DNA of 64,000 bases from Paraburkholderia sabiae (GCF_030412785.1 NZ_CP125297.1:372001-436000); one strand, 5' to 3'. Shown: positions 54,751 through 64,000, counted from the stretch's first letter. Translations and numbers: made by a program. Notes: generated from the sequence alone by a model not told the origin.

Positions 54751-55050
54751 TGAACCGTTCCCGTGCGTCGCCGCGTGCAATCGGGCGATTGCGCGAGCTG
54801 CGAAGCTTAGCGCTGCAGGCGGACGCTTTCAACCCGCGTCGTGAATCTAAACGCAACTAACCGGCTGGCGCCGGTACGTCATTCACCAGCTTCACCAGCA
54901 ACCCTGTCTTCAGGCGGGGCGGTCAGCCGGAAGGTACGAAGCGAAGCCATGGATGACGCAGAGATGACAGGTTGCATCGCTCCCGTCTGTCCGTTAGGGT
55001 GACCGCTCGTCCCGCAATGCGCGGGGCCTCACACGGAGAAAGCTTCTCAC

Positions 55051-55329
55051 ATGAACAGACAGGAACTCATTGACGCCATCGCCGCCAGCACGGGCGAAAG
55101 CAAGTCCAGGACGGGCGAAGCCCTTGATGCCATCCTCGAGACCGTGACGGCTGCCGTCACGCGCGGCGAGACGGTGCAACTGGTGGGCTTCGGCTCGTTT
55201 TCCACGGGCGCGCGTGCCGAGCGTGCCGGCCGCAATCCGTCGACGGGCGAAACCATCACGATCCCTGCTGCCAAAACCGTCAAGTTCACCGCGGGCAAGG
55301 CGTTCAAAGACGCTGTCAATGCCGCGTAA
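55051..55329 (+). CDS. HU-family DNA-binding protein
   Basis: 92 residues, full length. [20 protein letters not shown], then [26 protein letters not shown] (DNA-binding arm with the Arg-Asn-Pro motif) and [14 protein letters not shown]. Dimeric nucleoid protein. A GGAGAAAG site precedes the ATG. Confidence 0.93.
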   Translation: MNRQELIDAIAASTGESKSRTGEALDAILETVTAAVTRGETVQLVGFGSFSTGARAERAGRNPSTGETITIPAAKTVKFTAGKAFKDAVNAA

Positions 55330-55445
55330 GACGCCGGCCAACCAGCGCTAGGGTTGGGCGGTGCGCGAGCACGCGCGCCGTCAGGGCGACGGGCGCCGGG
55401 AACGGCGAAAGTCGGCGGTGTGTTCCGTTCGCGCGAAGGGCTGCG

Positions 55446-55715
55446 TTACGGACGGACGAAGTCATCCAGGGTAAGTTCAAGCCTCGTTGCTGGATGCGCC
55501 AGCAACCTTCGTTCGGCGATCGCGCGGATGCGGCGATCGCCATCATTGAACCGTTTCAGGATCCGCGCATCATCCGCGCGTGGCTCCAGCCAGAAGCAGG
55601 CTTCGAGCGCAGCGAGGGTGATCACGCACTCGACGGTGGTACCCCGGTGCACAACAGAGAAGGCCACGCCGCGACGGTTCGCGAGGATCTGCGGTTCGAG
55701 TTCGATGATTTCCAT
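55446..55715 (-). CDS. DUF1488-family protein
   Basis: 89 residues. ANRRGVAFSVVHRGTTVECV and a helical C-terminus (ILKRFNDGDRRIRAIAERRL) fit DUF1488 (small beta-sheet plus helix protein). Function unknown. Confidence 0.7.
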   Translation of the reverse strand: MEIIELEPQILANRRGVAFSVVHRGTTVECVITLAALEACFWLEPRADDARILKRFNDGDRRIRAIAERRLLAHPATRLELTLDDFVRP

Positions 55716-55842
55716 GGTCTGACGTTGCTGCGTTCTGACAGGTCTTCAGGGTGCCAGGACTGATGATGCACGATGGATCCCCGGCTGTCATGCGGCAGCG
55801 GTGGCCTCGCGCCGTATCGGGCGACGGCGCGCCAGCCCCCAC

Positions 55843-57111
55843 TTACCACTCGATGCGATGCTTTTCGTCGGTGTCCCGATGCCGGCGATCGTCGTCGACG
55901 TGCAGGTAGATACTGGTCGTCGTCAGTGACGCATGGCCGAAGTTGTCCCGTACATGCCGCAGATCGACCTGCCGGTCGGCCATGTGCGAGCCGGCACTGT
56001 GCCGCAGCCAGTGGGCCGAGGCCTGCTCAAGCAGCCCGGCGCGTGCGGCGTCCTCTCCGCCGCGATCGCGCAGCCGTTGCGCGGCCTGCGTGAACACCGA
56101 CTTGATGATCGTATGCAGGGCGGCGCGGGTCAAGGGGCGGGACGTGTCACCCGCCGTCCCGCCCGCCGGATGTTCCGCCGTGCTGCCCGCCGTCTTCCCG
56201 ATCGGCAGCACGAGCGGCGTGTCCTCATGCGGCGAGGGCAGGGCCGTCATCCCCAGCGACTGCCGGTAGCGGGACAGTTCCGTCATCAGTTCGCGCGTGG
56301 CCGGCACCAGCCGTTCCTTGTCTCCCTTGCCGTGCACCGCCAGCCACCAGCGCATCACGCCGTCGGCGTCGCGCCGCACGAAGAACTGGCCCATCGTATT
56401 GCCACCGACTTCGGCGATGCGCAGGCCGCCCAGATACAGCAGCGTAAAGAGCCATCGCACGCGGTGATAGTGCGCGCGGGCACGCGGGCTGTCCTGCGGC
56501 ATCGCCGCGATGCTGTCCTTCACTTCCTGCCAGAGGCCGGGCTCGAGATAGCGGGTGATGCGCGGGGCGACCCTGCGGGTGCGCTGGCGCGAGAGCGCGA
56601 GCGGATTGCCCGCCAGATAGCCGGCCTGCACCAGCCACGAGAACAGCACGTTGAGGATTACCGTCGCCTGCCGGATGCTGGCGGGCGACAGCGGGCCGTA
56701 GAACGGGCGCCAGCGCGCATCGCCGCGCGGGTGCTTACGGCCGCGGCTTGAGCCGGCATGGGCGTCCCCGCCGGTCACCCAGACAACAGCTGGTTGCGGA
56801 TCGGCAAGGAAGTGCTGGTAGCGCAGGCAGTCCTCGTGGGTGAGCGACGAGAGCGGCTTGCCCAGTGCCACCAGCGACCAGAGCAGCAGCCGTTCGGCTT
56901 CCTTGCGGTAGCTGTCGAAGGTGGCCGGTTTGTCGGCAAAGCGCGCGAGCCACGCACGGATCGCGTCGAGATCGTTGGCGGCAGCGATCTGCGCGACGCC
57001 GCCTGTCGCGCGGTTCGCGCCCGAGCGGCCGTCGAGCGCCGCCGGCACCACGAGGGTCTCGATCGGGGCGGGGTGCAGCGTGACGGCGGTATTCGACGGG
57101 GGCGTTGGCAT
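55843..57111 (-). CDS. Tyrosine recombinase/integrase
   Basis: 422 residues from the ATG at 57111; a TTG at 57183 is in frame but sits 8 bp from a palindrome. SAM-like N-terminal core-binding domain (IRAWLARFADKPATFDSYRK), then a catalytic domain with Arg in YLGGLRIAEVGG, Lys in HGKGDKERLVP, His-x-x-Arg in HWLRHSAGSHM, His in NFGHASL and the nucleophile Tyr in TTTSIYLH. Divergent from the KfrA-like gene; this pair is a recurrent Burkholderia unit. No attachment site was identified. Confidence 0.9.
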   Translation of the reverse strand: MPTPPSNTAVTLHPAPIETLVVPAALDGRSGANRATGGVAQIAAANDLDAIRAWLARFADKPATFDSYRKEAERLLLWSLVALGKPLSSLTHEDCLRYQHFLADPQPAVVWVTGGDAHAGSSRGRKHPRGDARWRPFYGPLSPASIRQATVILNVLFSWLVQAGYLAGNPLALSRQRTRRVAPRITRYLEPGLWQEVKDSIAAMPQDSPRARAHYHRVRWLFTLLYLGGLRIAEVGGNTMGQFFVRRDADGVMRWWLAVHGKGDKERLVPATRELMTELSRYRQSLGMTALPSPHEDTPLVLPIGKTAGSTAEHPAGGTAGDTSRPLTRAALHTIIKSVFTQAAQRLRDRGGEDAARAGLLEQASAHWLRHSAGSHMADRQVDLRHVRDNFGHASLTTTSIYLHVDDDRRHRDTDEKHRIEW

Positions 57112-57190
57112 CAAGGTGAGTGTTTTCGGGAGCGCAGGCGGGTGATCTGGCCCCGTCAAAGTGGGCAGCAGGCGGCTACCCAATTATTTC

Positions 57191-57210
57191 GACATTATCG
57201 GCGTAATGTC
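57191..57210. promoter_or_regulatory. Palindromic operator between integrase and KfrA-like genes
   Basis: GACATTA-N6-TAATGTC, perfect 7-bp arms. The surrounding 57180-57287 is the only AT-rich stretch of this locus and must hold the divergent promoters. KfrA proteins autoregulate by binding such inverted repeats, so this is the likely site. Confidence 0.6.
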
Positions 57211-57287
57211 AAATTATAGCCTACAAGTCGTTGGTTTTATTGCGTTTTACGTTATATTATTTATCAGTTAAACGCTATTCCTGATCC

Positions 57288-58376
57288 ATGTCCGACGTAC
57301 TTTCCGACCTCCCGTCCGACGACGCCCGGCTCGCGGCCGAGATCGACCGCCTGAAGGCCGCCTTCCCGAAGACCCGCGAGCTGTACCGCGAGGTCTGCGC
57401 GCTGCTGTTCTTCCGTTTCGGCCAGACGCCCACCGCGAACCGCCTGTATCAGCTCGTGAAGCGCGGCAGCATGGGCACGCCCGCGGCGGTGCTGGGCGAG
57501 TTCTGGGCCGAACTGCGGGAGAAGAGCCGCGTGCGCATCGAGCATCCGGACCTGCCGGTTGACCTCGGCGCGGCGGCGGGGGAACTGGTGGCCACGCTGT
57601 GGACGCGCGCGACGGCTTCGGCGCAGGCGGAACTCGACGGGCTGCGCGCGGAAGTGGAAGACCATCGGGCTGAAGCGGATCGACGCGTCGCCGCGGCGCG
57701 CGACGAACTGGGCCGCACCGAAACGGCGCTCGAGCAGCGCACCGCCGCGCTGCTGGCCGCCCAGGTCGAGGTCCGCGAACTGGAGAAGGCGCAGGCCGAA
57801 CAGCAGGCGGCGCGGCAGGCGCTCGAAGCCGAGATCAGCCGCCTGAAAACCGAGGCGGCGGCGCGCGACCGGGAACTGGAAAAAGTGAGGGAGGGGTTTT
57901 CGCGCGACCTCGACAAGCTGCGCGAGACCGCCGAACGGGCCGAGGAGCGCCTGCGCGCCACGGAAAAGCGCGCGCTGCTCGAGATCGACCGCGAGCGCGG
58001 CGCCGTCGCGAAGCTGCAGAAGGAACTCGACGAGACCACAAAGCGTGCCGACAAACGCGAGGCGGACCATCGCCGCGCCATCGAGACGCTGCAGGCGCAG
58101 CTCGGTGATGCGCGCCATCAGGCGGGCGTGCTGCAGGGGCGCCTGGATGCCGTGCAGGCAACGAATGTGACCCTGCAGGAGGAGCTGGCGGCCCTGCGTC
58201 AGGCGGACGTCCGGCATGCCGGGCCGGCCCGGCCGGGCCGTGCGAAGGGTGCCCCTGCAGGGACCAGCGCGGCGCGTCCGGCGCCGACCCGGCCCGCGCG
58301 TGCGCCGCGCGTCGCGTCCGCGCCCGCCAACAAGACGGCGGCGCGCCGCAAGCGGGGCAGGACCGATGACAGGTAG
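57288..58376 (+). CDS. KfrA-like DNA-binding protein
   Basis: 362 residues. The N-terminal ~100 residues match the plasmid-replication-region DNA-binding domain of KfrA (LFFRFGQTPTANRLYQLVKR). Residues ~110-300 form a continuous Ala/Glu/Arg-rich coiled coil, and the C-terminus is Pro/Lys/Arg-rich and basic. KfrA is a filament-forming repressor on plasmids; chromosomal homologues occur beside integrases. Confidence 0.85.
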   Translation: MSDVLSDLPSDDARLAAEIDRLKAAFPKTRELYREVCALLFFRFGQTPTANRLYQLVKRGSMGTPAAVLGEFWAELREKSRVRIEHPDLPVDLGAAAGELVATLWTRATASAQAELDGLRAEVEDHRAEADRRVAAARDELGRTETALEQRTAALLAAQVEVRELEKAQAEQQAARQALEAEISRLKTEAAARDRELEKVREGFSRDLDKLRETAERAEERLRATEKRALLEIDRERGAVAKLQKELDETTKRADKREADHRRAIETLQAQLGDARHQAGVLQGRLDAVQATNVTLQEELAALRQADVRHAGPARPGRAKGAPAGTSAARPAPTRPARAPRVASAPANKTAARRKRGRTDDR

Positions 58377-58578
58377 CCCCCGCCCACGCAGGAGACGGAA
58401 AACCCCGGCCTGTCCGCCGATCGGTGCGCTGATGCGCTACGGCGAGCGGACCGTGCGCGTGATCGCCGAAGCGAGCGGCCAGCGCGTGATCATCGAGTCG
58501 GTCGACGAGGACGGCCGCACCTTCCGCAGCACCGTGAAGTGGGCTAGTCTGGCCGCTCTTGACGGGCAGCTTTTCTGA
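58366..58578 (+). CDS. Small conserved protein after KfrA-like gene
   Basis: 70 residues. Its ATG at 58366 overlaps the end of the KfrA-like gene, giving translational coupling. A basic N-terminus is followed by RYGERTVRVIAEASGQRVII and STVKWASLAALDGQLF, a small beta-rich domain. Conserved in this locus type; function unknown. Confidence 0.6.
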   Translation: MTGSPRPRRRRKTPACPPIGALMRYGERTVRVIAEASGQRVIIESVDEDGRTFRSTVKWASLAALDGQLF

Positions 58579-58601
58579 CGACGATGACGATACCGCCGAC
58601 C

Positions 58602-59510
58602 ATGCAGCAGCTCGATATCTTCGCTGATAGCCGCGACGTGATGTTGCGCGACGACGTGCTGGAACAGTTGCAGCGTCGCGATGCGGTGCCGGCCCGACTG
58701 GCACTGGAACGGCTCGTCAGCGACTACCCGGTCGATGGTTCGCTGCCTGCGATGAGGGTGCTGGTTCGTGAGCTTGAAGACGGATCGACTGCGCCCTTTG
58801 TGGATCACGCGGCGCTGGCCAACGCCCGCCAGCACCTCGAGGATGACGTGGTGCCGGCCGCGCGGCGCGTGCTGCCCGCGCAGGCTGTCCAGCCGTGGCT
58901 CGCGCCATGCTGGCGGGCGCTCGCCGCGCGGGCTGCGAGCCTGGCGTTTCGCGCGACCGAAGCTGACGGTCATACCGGGATCACGCCGCGCCGCTGTAGC
59001 TGCTGGCGGGCGACGGCGTGGCCGCGATCGATGCGGTTGAGGGCATCGAATCGTGGTGGCGCGTCCCGGCACCGCTCGCATGGATGACCGAGGCGCGCTA
59101 CCGGAGGGGCGGGCTGGCTGGATGCCGCGTGGCCGCCGCTCGCGGAACTGGCGTGGCTGGCGCCGGTACGGTTCGCGGCATTGCTGCCTCGACTGGGCGA
59201 CGCCTTGCTTGATGTATTGCGCCGGCGCTTCGATGCCGGGTTTTCCGGCGCCGGGCGAAGTCGACGATTATGCGTGGTACCGCGTGGCTGCTGGTGGTCA
59301 AGCCGGCGCTCGCAGGGCGCCTGCCTCAGGGAGGCGCGGGTCCAGCGTGACCAGGCGGCGTCGCGCGCGACGGCCCTGCTGGACGAAATCCTGCGCCGGG
59401 AGCAGGAAGGCGACCAGCACGAACTGATCGGCCTGCGTCAGGAGTTCAGCCGGCTGCATGCGCCTCTGTTCGAGGTGTACATGGCGACGCGGAAAGTGCG
59501 GCACCGGTGA
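58602..59510 (+). pseudogene. Conserved hypothetical gene of the integrase/KfrA locus, multiply frameshifted
   Basis: The ATG at 58602 opens QQLDIFADSRDVMLRDDVLE. After ATEADGHT near 58980 a frameshift and an in-frame TAG (in PL-stop-LLAGDG) occur. Further frames carry VAAIDAVEGIESWWRVPAPL, LPRLGDALLDVLRRRFDAGF, GEVDDYAWY and ALLDEILRREQEGDQHELIG to the end. At least four lesions show long-standing decay, while its neighbours are intact. Confidence 0.75.
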
Positions 59511-59587
59511 GCACGACGATCGGGGACCCGGGATCATCGCTGACGCCGTTGTCGCACGGATGAGCCGGGCACAGGCACGGAGGCGAG

Positions 59588-59977
59588 ATGACATTGAAGG
59601 CCCAGTGGTACCGCGACAGGCTTGCGAAAAAAGCGCGCAGGGGTTTTTGTGGCTACCCGGTCGCAACCGTTGCCTTCTATGGGCCCGACGACAGGCGGGC
59701 GACAAAGGTGTCGGTTGGCATCGTCGCGCACGACGGTGCGGATGCCGATCCTGTTGAGCGATGGTTCGGTGAAACTTCCGATGCGAGGACCGATCCGGCA
59801 ACCATCGGAGCGGTCGTCCGGTTCATTGACCAGCAGGGTGCCCGATCGGTCGCAACCGTCGATCGCATCATCGGTTGTCCGCATGAGGAAGGCATCGACT
59901 ATCCCGAAGGCGAAGCCTGTCAGCTGTGTCCGTTCTGGCGCAACCGTGACCGGTGGAGCGGCGAGATCATCGGGTAG
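59588..59977 (+). CDS. Conserved hypothetical protein (Burkholderia type)
   Basis: 129 residues. KAQWYRDRLAKKARRGFCGY, VATVAFYGPDDRRATKVSVG, and the C-terminal CPHEEGIDYPEGEACQLCPF with a Cys-His-Cys-x2-Cys arrangement that may bind zinc. A group-specific family found with the integrase/KfrA unit. Function unknown. Confidence 0.7.
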   Translation: MTLKAQWYRDRLAKKARRGFCGYPVATVAFYGPDDRRATKVSVGIVAHDGADADPVERWFGETSDARTDPATIGAVVRFIDQQGARSVATVDRIIGCPHEEGIDYPEGEACQLCPFWRNRDRWSGEIIG

Positions 59978-60536
59978 GTGCAGCCTGCAGTTTCCGCGAC
60001 CACAAGATTCACACGCGGCTACCTGTCCTCATCATGGAGATCTTGGCAAGCGGGGTTTCATCACCCCGCGCGTGACTGGACAGCCCGCCCCGCTATCGTG
60101 TGGTGACCTGACATGAACGACAGGCGGCGAAAGATCATCCATGCGCAGAGGCAACGCCTCTAAGCGCTGAAAGTCAAAGTCGTTGAGCATATCCCTTCTC
60201 ACGGAACTGACGGACGGGCGCTTTGCGTCGCCGCCCGCGGCACAGGACGATCTGGGTCCGGCAGGCATGCCTCGACGCTGCCGGGTGCGCAGTCCGGTTC
60301 ATCGACGAGCGCATAGGCGATCCGGCCTTCCATCGTAAGCGCGGCCGCCACCATCGTTGCAAAAGGACGACGCGTCTTATGCACTGGCACTGACCATTGC
60401 GAGGCGATTAGCGGCGTTATGATGCTTCCGTCCGTGCTACCTCAGGGTCTCCAAGCAACGTCCTAGGAAATATTCGATAAAATTGCGTTACAATTTGATA
60501 CACAGATAAGCGACTTTCAAACCTTGAGTGCATGCG
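59978..60536. other. Junction between the integrase locus and the lower-GC defence module
   Basis: Contains a possible 63-codon minus-strand gene (60199-60390; MPVHKTRRPFATMVAAALTM, ALVDEPDCAPGS) of unknown function. GC content falls from about 60460 onwards, where promoters of the defence genes probably lie (TACAATTTGATAC near 60490). Confidence 0.4.
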
Positions 60537-61967
60537 ATGAGCTTACAGTTAACGCGGTTTTCAATTATCGGTCTTCACGGCAAATATAATATTGACATCC
60601 CGATCACTGATAACAAACTTATTCTTGTTGGAGTAAATGGCCTCGGTAAAACGACGGTCATCAACTTCATGTACTTCGTACTCAGCGATCAGTGGACGAA
60701 GCTATCCGATTTTGAATTCTCCGCCATCGAGTTATGCATTAACGGAAGCGAGGTCACGATCACGAGATCTGACGTCGAGTCGAAAGTTAACTCGATTGAT
60801 AGGTATCAGAAGATCGTGGCGCGGTATGTAAATCGGAATATGGTGCCCCGCGCGCTGCTTTCTAAGATGTTATCGCACCCACTTTTTCAGCAGATACGCC
60901 ACACGCCCGACTCGGAGCGCGATAAGCTCTTCGCTGTAATCTCCCGCGATCTCAATATGCCTTCGATGTATCTGCGCCGAATGATAGGAGATCTGCCGAG
61001 TTCACTACAAGCAGACCTCTTTGAGTCGCTTGCCGATCCACAGTCGATAATTGCGCTTAATTCGATCATTAGCGAAGCTGGCGGTCACCAAGTCATTTAC
61101 TTGCCCACATACAGGCGCATAGAGCAGGATCTGAAGGCAATCTTCCCGCACGCCGACAACGAAGACCTGCAAAAATTAACAATGTCCGTTGACGACACGG
61201 TTCGAGCACGTTCTAAGGGTTACGTCGAACTGGTGCAATTCGGCATGCAGGACGTAGAAAAAAAGCTCTCAGAGGAACTCGAAACTATACAAAAGCGAAC
61301 TCGTGAGCAGCTTACGACTCTAACGGCGAGTTACCTTCAAGATATCATCAGGAGCCGCGCGGATAAAGTCAGGCCGGAACTTATAGAGATAATGAGTGAC
61401 GCCGTTGTCGAGACGGTGTTGAGTCGTGTTGAAGAGAACACCTTGAGCGCCGACGATAAGCGTGAGGTCCAGAGTGCTATCCGGAGAATAAGAACCGGTG
61501 CAAATCCTCCAGAGGCGCGAGATCGTTATTTGGCTTATTTCTTCTCTCGATTGTTAGACATTTATACGGATTTACACAGCAGTGAGGCCGCGATAAGAAC
61601 GCTGGTCAAAACTTGCAACAAGTATCTAGTAGGGAAGAAGCTCGTTTATAACGATGCAAATTTCACATCGTCAGTCATCGACCGCGACGGAAGCCCTCTC
61701 GATTGGCGAATGCTCTCATCAGGCGAAAAACAGGTCGCGTCGTTGTTCACACATCTTTATCTTTCAAAGGAAAAATCTCAGATTGTGTTGATTGACGAGC
61801 CGGAGTTGTCGCTATCTGTGCCTTGGCAGAAACTCCTATTACCGGACATAATCGAGTCGGAGAACTGTAAGCTACTCGTTGCCGTCACGCATTCTCCCTT
61901 CATTTATTCGAATGCCTTAGATCCGTATGCTGTTGATCTTTCAAAATTAATAAAATTAGAGCACTGA
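60537..61967 (+). CDS. ABC-type (AAA) ATPase, PARIS AriA-like
   Basis: 476 residues from the ATG at 60537 (a GTG at 60528 is in frame). Walker A GVNGLGKT at residues 32-39, signature LSSGEKQV near 390, Walker B VLIDEPELSL near 412 and a switch histidine in VAVTHSPF. A helical insertion between them is typical of SMC/Rad50-like and OLD-like ATPases. Encoded 13 bp before a DUF4435 gene. ATPase plus DUF4435 is the composition of PARIS, where AriA sequesters the toxic AriB until a phage anti-restriction protein is sensed. Codon use and GC are lower than in the flanking genes. Confidence 0.8.
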   Translation: MSLQLTRFSIIGLHGKYNIDIPITDNKLILVGVNGLGKTTVINFMYFVLSDQWTKLSDFEFSAIELCINGSEVTITRSDVESKVNSIDRYQKIVARYVNRNMVPRALLSKMLSHPLFQQIRHTPDSERDKLFAVISRDLNMPSMYLRRMIGDLPSSLQADLFESLADPQSIIALNSIISEAGGHQVIYLPTYRRIEQDLKAIFPHADNEDLQKLTMSVDDTVRARSKGYVELVQFGMQDVEKKLSEELETIQKRTREQLTTLTASYLQDIIRSRADKVRPELIEIMSDAVVETVLSRVEENTLSADDKREVQSAIRRIRTGANPPEARDRYLAYFFSRLLDIYTDLHSSEAAIRTLVKTCNKYLVGKKLVYNDANFTSSVIDRDGSPLDWRMLSSGEKQVASLFTHLYLSKEKSQIVLIDEPELSLSVPWQKLLLPDIIESENCKLLVAVTHSPFIYSNALDPYAVDLSKLIKLEH

Positions 61968-61980
61968 GACTGATCGATCT

Positions 61981-62955
61981 ATGAGCTATGCAGACGAATT
62001 GCGCGCAGAGTCGCGTCGGGGACATTCGGTATTTCACGAATTTATATTAGCGCTTGCTGAGGTTCCTGCAGACGCTCACTTTGCTTTTTATGAGGGCGAC
62101 GAGGACGCGTCGTTTTATGCGCCGCATATCTTACGTCGATTGGGGGCACGCCAGTTGCATTCGTTCATCTGCAATGGAAGGACGGAAGTGTTGAAGGCAA
62201 ACGAACTTACGTTGCGGGATGGGCGATGTTCTGATAGAGCGCTGTTCTTCATCGATAAAGACCACAGCGACATCGTCGGAACGGCAAAAGAGCAAATAGC
62301 GGAGTCGAACCTGTTTCAAACGCGTTGCTACGCGATCGAGAACTATCTGGTGAGCGAAGACGTTCTTCGCGAATTTTGGGTTCAACGCCTCCATCTGTCC
62401 AGCAGGGACCCGCGTTTGCGGGAATCGCTCGAAAAGCTGCGAAAACTGCGGCGCGGGTTCCAAAATAGAAGTCGAATTCTCATGGCGATCGTGCTTTTCG
62501 GCCGTGGTATAGATAGCCGGCCAGTCGTTAAGCTAAACCTTAACAACGTCCAACTGGATAGAATTTTCGATATTGACCTCGAATCGCAGAGTTGCGTCTA
62601 CGCAATCGGAGCGGGCCAACATTTCCTTGGCTCAACTAACATGCTGAATAGCGGAGCCAAGCCGACGTCTCTAGAGCTGAGGACAATCTACCGGCGATAT
62701 CTCAAAGAACGCGAACCACAAAGTTATATCCGTGGAAAGTACGAGCTATGGTTTTTTTGGAAGATTCTCACATTCTTCACCCGTGATTTTAGCGATCGTG
62801 AGAAGGTAAAACTGTCGGGAATGAAACGAGCGACTCCAACGTGGACGTTATCGCTTGCCGGGTGCGTTGAATCGTTGGCGAGCCTTCTCCCGTGCCCGCG
62901 AGAGTTGTCAGACTTCCTGGACAGGAGGATCGTTCCAACGAGCGGGACGGCGTGA
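61981..62955 (+). CDS. DUF4435 protein, PARIS AriB-like TOPRIM effector
   Basis: 324 residues. The TOPRIM-like metal site is visible as HFAFYEGDEDASFYAP (Glu) and RALFFIDKDHSD (Asp-x-Asp), followed by the DUF4435 hallmark CYAIENYLVSEDVL. In PARIS the DUF4435 subunit is the effector nuclease released upon activation. Directly after the ATPase gene and surely co-transcribed. The assignment is by domain composition; similarity to characterised AriB was not measured. Confidence 0.8.
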   Translation: MSYADELRAESRRGHSVFHEFILALAEVPADAHFAFYEGDEDASFYAPHILRRLGARQLHSFICNGRTEVLKANELTLRDGRCSDRALFFIDKDHSDIVGTAKEQIAESNLFQTRCYAIENYLVSEDVLREFWVQRLHLSSRDPRLRESLEKLRKLRRGFQNRSRILMAIVLFGRGIDSRPVVKLNLNNVQLDRIFDIDLESQSCVYAIGAGQHFLGSTNMLNSGAKPTSLELRTIYRRYLKEREPQSYIRGKYELWFFWKILTFFTRDFSDREKVKLSGMKRATPTWTLSLAGCVESLASLLPCPRELSDFLDRRIVPTSGTA

Positions 62956-63090
62956 CTCCAATAATGTGGGAATGACGTTGCACGGCGAGACAGAGTCGAA
63001 TGGCCGGTGTCGAACAGGTTTGGTAATGGGAATTGGTTTGAAGCCCCAGAGTTTCCCTTGCCGATGCGAAATAGCAAAGAGGAAATACGG

Positions 63091-64000
63091 ATGCAATCGC
63101 GCACATTCGTTCTGCCGAAAACCGGTATGGCGTTTGACCAAAACAATGAATGGCCTGCCGATAAGTGCACGGCCCTGGATGTACAGAAGTCGATAGTGAT
63201 AGTTGGCGCGAACGGCAGCGGGAAGACCCGTTTGGGCACGTGGATTGATCTATATTCGCCGCAGAAGGAATCAACGCTTCGTGTGTCTGCACAAAAATCG
63301 TTGACTATGCCCGATAGCTCGCAGCTTATTTCGCTCACGATTGCAGAGTCCGACCTGATCTATGGCTTTGGCAAGGCGACGGAGAACCAGAATCCCGCAG
63401 GATACAAATTGGTCAACCGCTGGGGCAGCAGTGGGCCGGTACACATGCTCAACGACTTCCCTAAATTGATGGTTTACCTGTTTTCCGAGCAGGCCGATGT
63501 GAGCGCAAAGTATTTAGCTGATTCACGGCTGTCTGAAAAGCGAGTTCCCCCGCCGGTCACGAAGCTTGAACAGATCAAAAATTTGTGGGAGACGCTTTTA
63601 CCCCACCGCGAACTGGTGCTCGGCGGAGCAGAACTACATACCAAGGTCGCAAAATCTGACGGCACGTCCTACAAAGCTTCGCAGATGAGCGACGGCGAAC
63701 GTGCTCTTTTCTATTTGGTTGGTCAATGTCTGGCAGCTCCAAAGAACGGAATCATCGTCGTAGACGAGCCGGAAGTTCATTTGCACAAATCGCTGCAATC
63801 GCCCTTATGGAATGCCATTGAAAACTTGCGGGCGGACTGCCTTTTCGTTTATATAACACACGACGTCGACTTTGCTGCTTCGCAGGTTGCGGCAACGAAG
63901 CTCTGGCTGAAAGGCTTCGACGGCGCGTCTTGGGACTGGGCCACAATCGACGGCGTTGACGGCATGCCGGAAGACCTGCTACTTGAGATTCTGGGAAGTC
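63091..64000 (+). CDS. AAA ATPase of a DUF4435-associated type, 3' end outside window
   Basis: The ATG at 63091 follows AAAGAGGAAA and the frame stays open to the window end (303 residues). Walker A VGANGSGKTR near residue 43, signature ASQMSDGERALF, Walker B IIVVDEPEVHLHK and switch VYITHDVDF, so a complete but small ABC-type ATPase. The QMSDGERALFYL pattern is typical of ATPases fused or paired with DUF4435. It is the third gene of this module and suggests either a second PARIS-like system or an expanded one. Confidence 0.8.
   Translation, partial: MQSRTFVLPKTGMAFDQNNEWPADKCTALDVQKSIVIVGANGSGKTRLGTWIDLYSPQKESTLRVSAQKSLTMPDSSQLISLTIAESDLIYGFGKATENQNPAGYKLVNRWGSSGPVHMLNDFPKLMVYLFSEQADVSAKYLADSRLSEKRVPPPVTKLEQIKNLWETLLPHRELVLGGAELHTKVAKSDGTSYKASQMSDGERALFYLVGQCLAAPKNGIIVVDEPEVHLHKSLQSPLWNAIENLRADCLFVYITHDVDFAASQVAATKLWLKGFDGASWDWATIDGVDGMPEDLLLEILGS

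Overview
The window looks like part of an accessory replicon or large genomic island of a Burkholderiaceae bacterium, most likely Paraburkholderia, Caballeronia or Burkholderia. This rests on GC-rich coding DNA, a DUF4148 protein, a Burkholderia-type porin, a tyrosine integrase divergent from a KfrA-like gene, and orphan VgrG/DUF4123/Tle1 genes. No rRNA, tRNA, CRISPR array or replication origin was seen.

1-17 kb: a catabolic region for C4 sugar acids. A partial MFS transporter, an isopropylmalate-dehydrogenase-like enzyme, a Tat-exported amidohydrolase/lactonase and 3-oxo-tetronate kinase (otnK) form the left half. 3-Oxo-tetronate 4-phosphate decarboxylase (otnC, in an operon with a CobS/CobT-like AAA+/VWA pair) and a divergent eno-tpiA pair form the right half. 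Kinase plus decarboxylase would yield DHAP, which TpiA and enolase can feed into lower glycolysis. Both halves carry the same AGATTGTA-N16-TACAAT element upstream. They are separated by a stack of four insertion sequences (4.3-10.1 kb). An IS1182-family element and an IS1111-group element both sit in one copy of a dispersed repeat. The IS1111 element is itself split by an IS4-family element and a second IS1111 element.

17-33 kb: small genes, an IS66 remnant and a porin. A LysR-controlled operon (M20 peptidase, MFS, class V PLP enzyme, cupin) shares a 33-bp candidate operator with the porin. A decayed Nramp/PRC-barrel operon and a three-gene alpha/beta-hydrolase operon follow.

33-52 kb: a type VI secretion cargo island. 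Many small immunity-like genes, several broken, are each preceded by a degenerate ~45-bp repeat. In the middle lies vgrG, a DUF4123 chaperone, a DUF3304 lipoprotein and a Tle1-type phospholipase. The effector module lies between two inverted, 98.7% identical ~597-bp copies. A second IS1182-family element has again inserted at GGCC of the dispersed repeat.

52-64 kb: assorted enzymes, a SET-domain methyltransferase, an HU-like protein, a DUF1488 protein, then the integrase/KfrA locus with conserved and broken satellite genes. The lower-GC right end carries an ABC-type ATPase plus DUF4435 (TOPRIM-like) pair resembling the PARIS anti-phage system, and a third gene, another AAA ATPase, that runs off the window.
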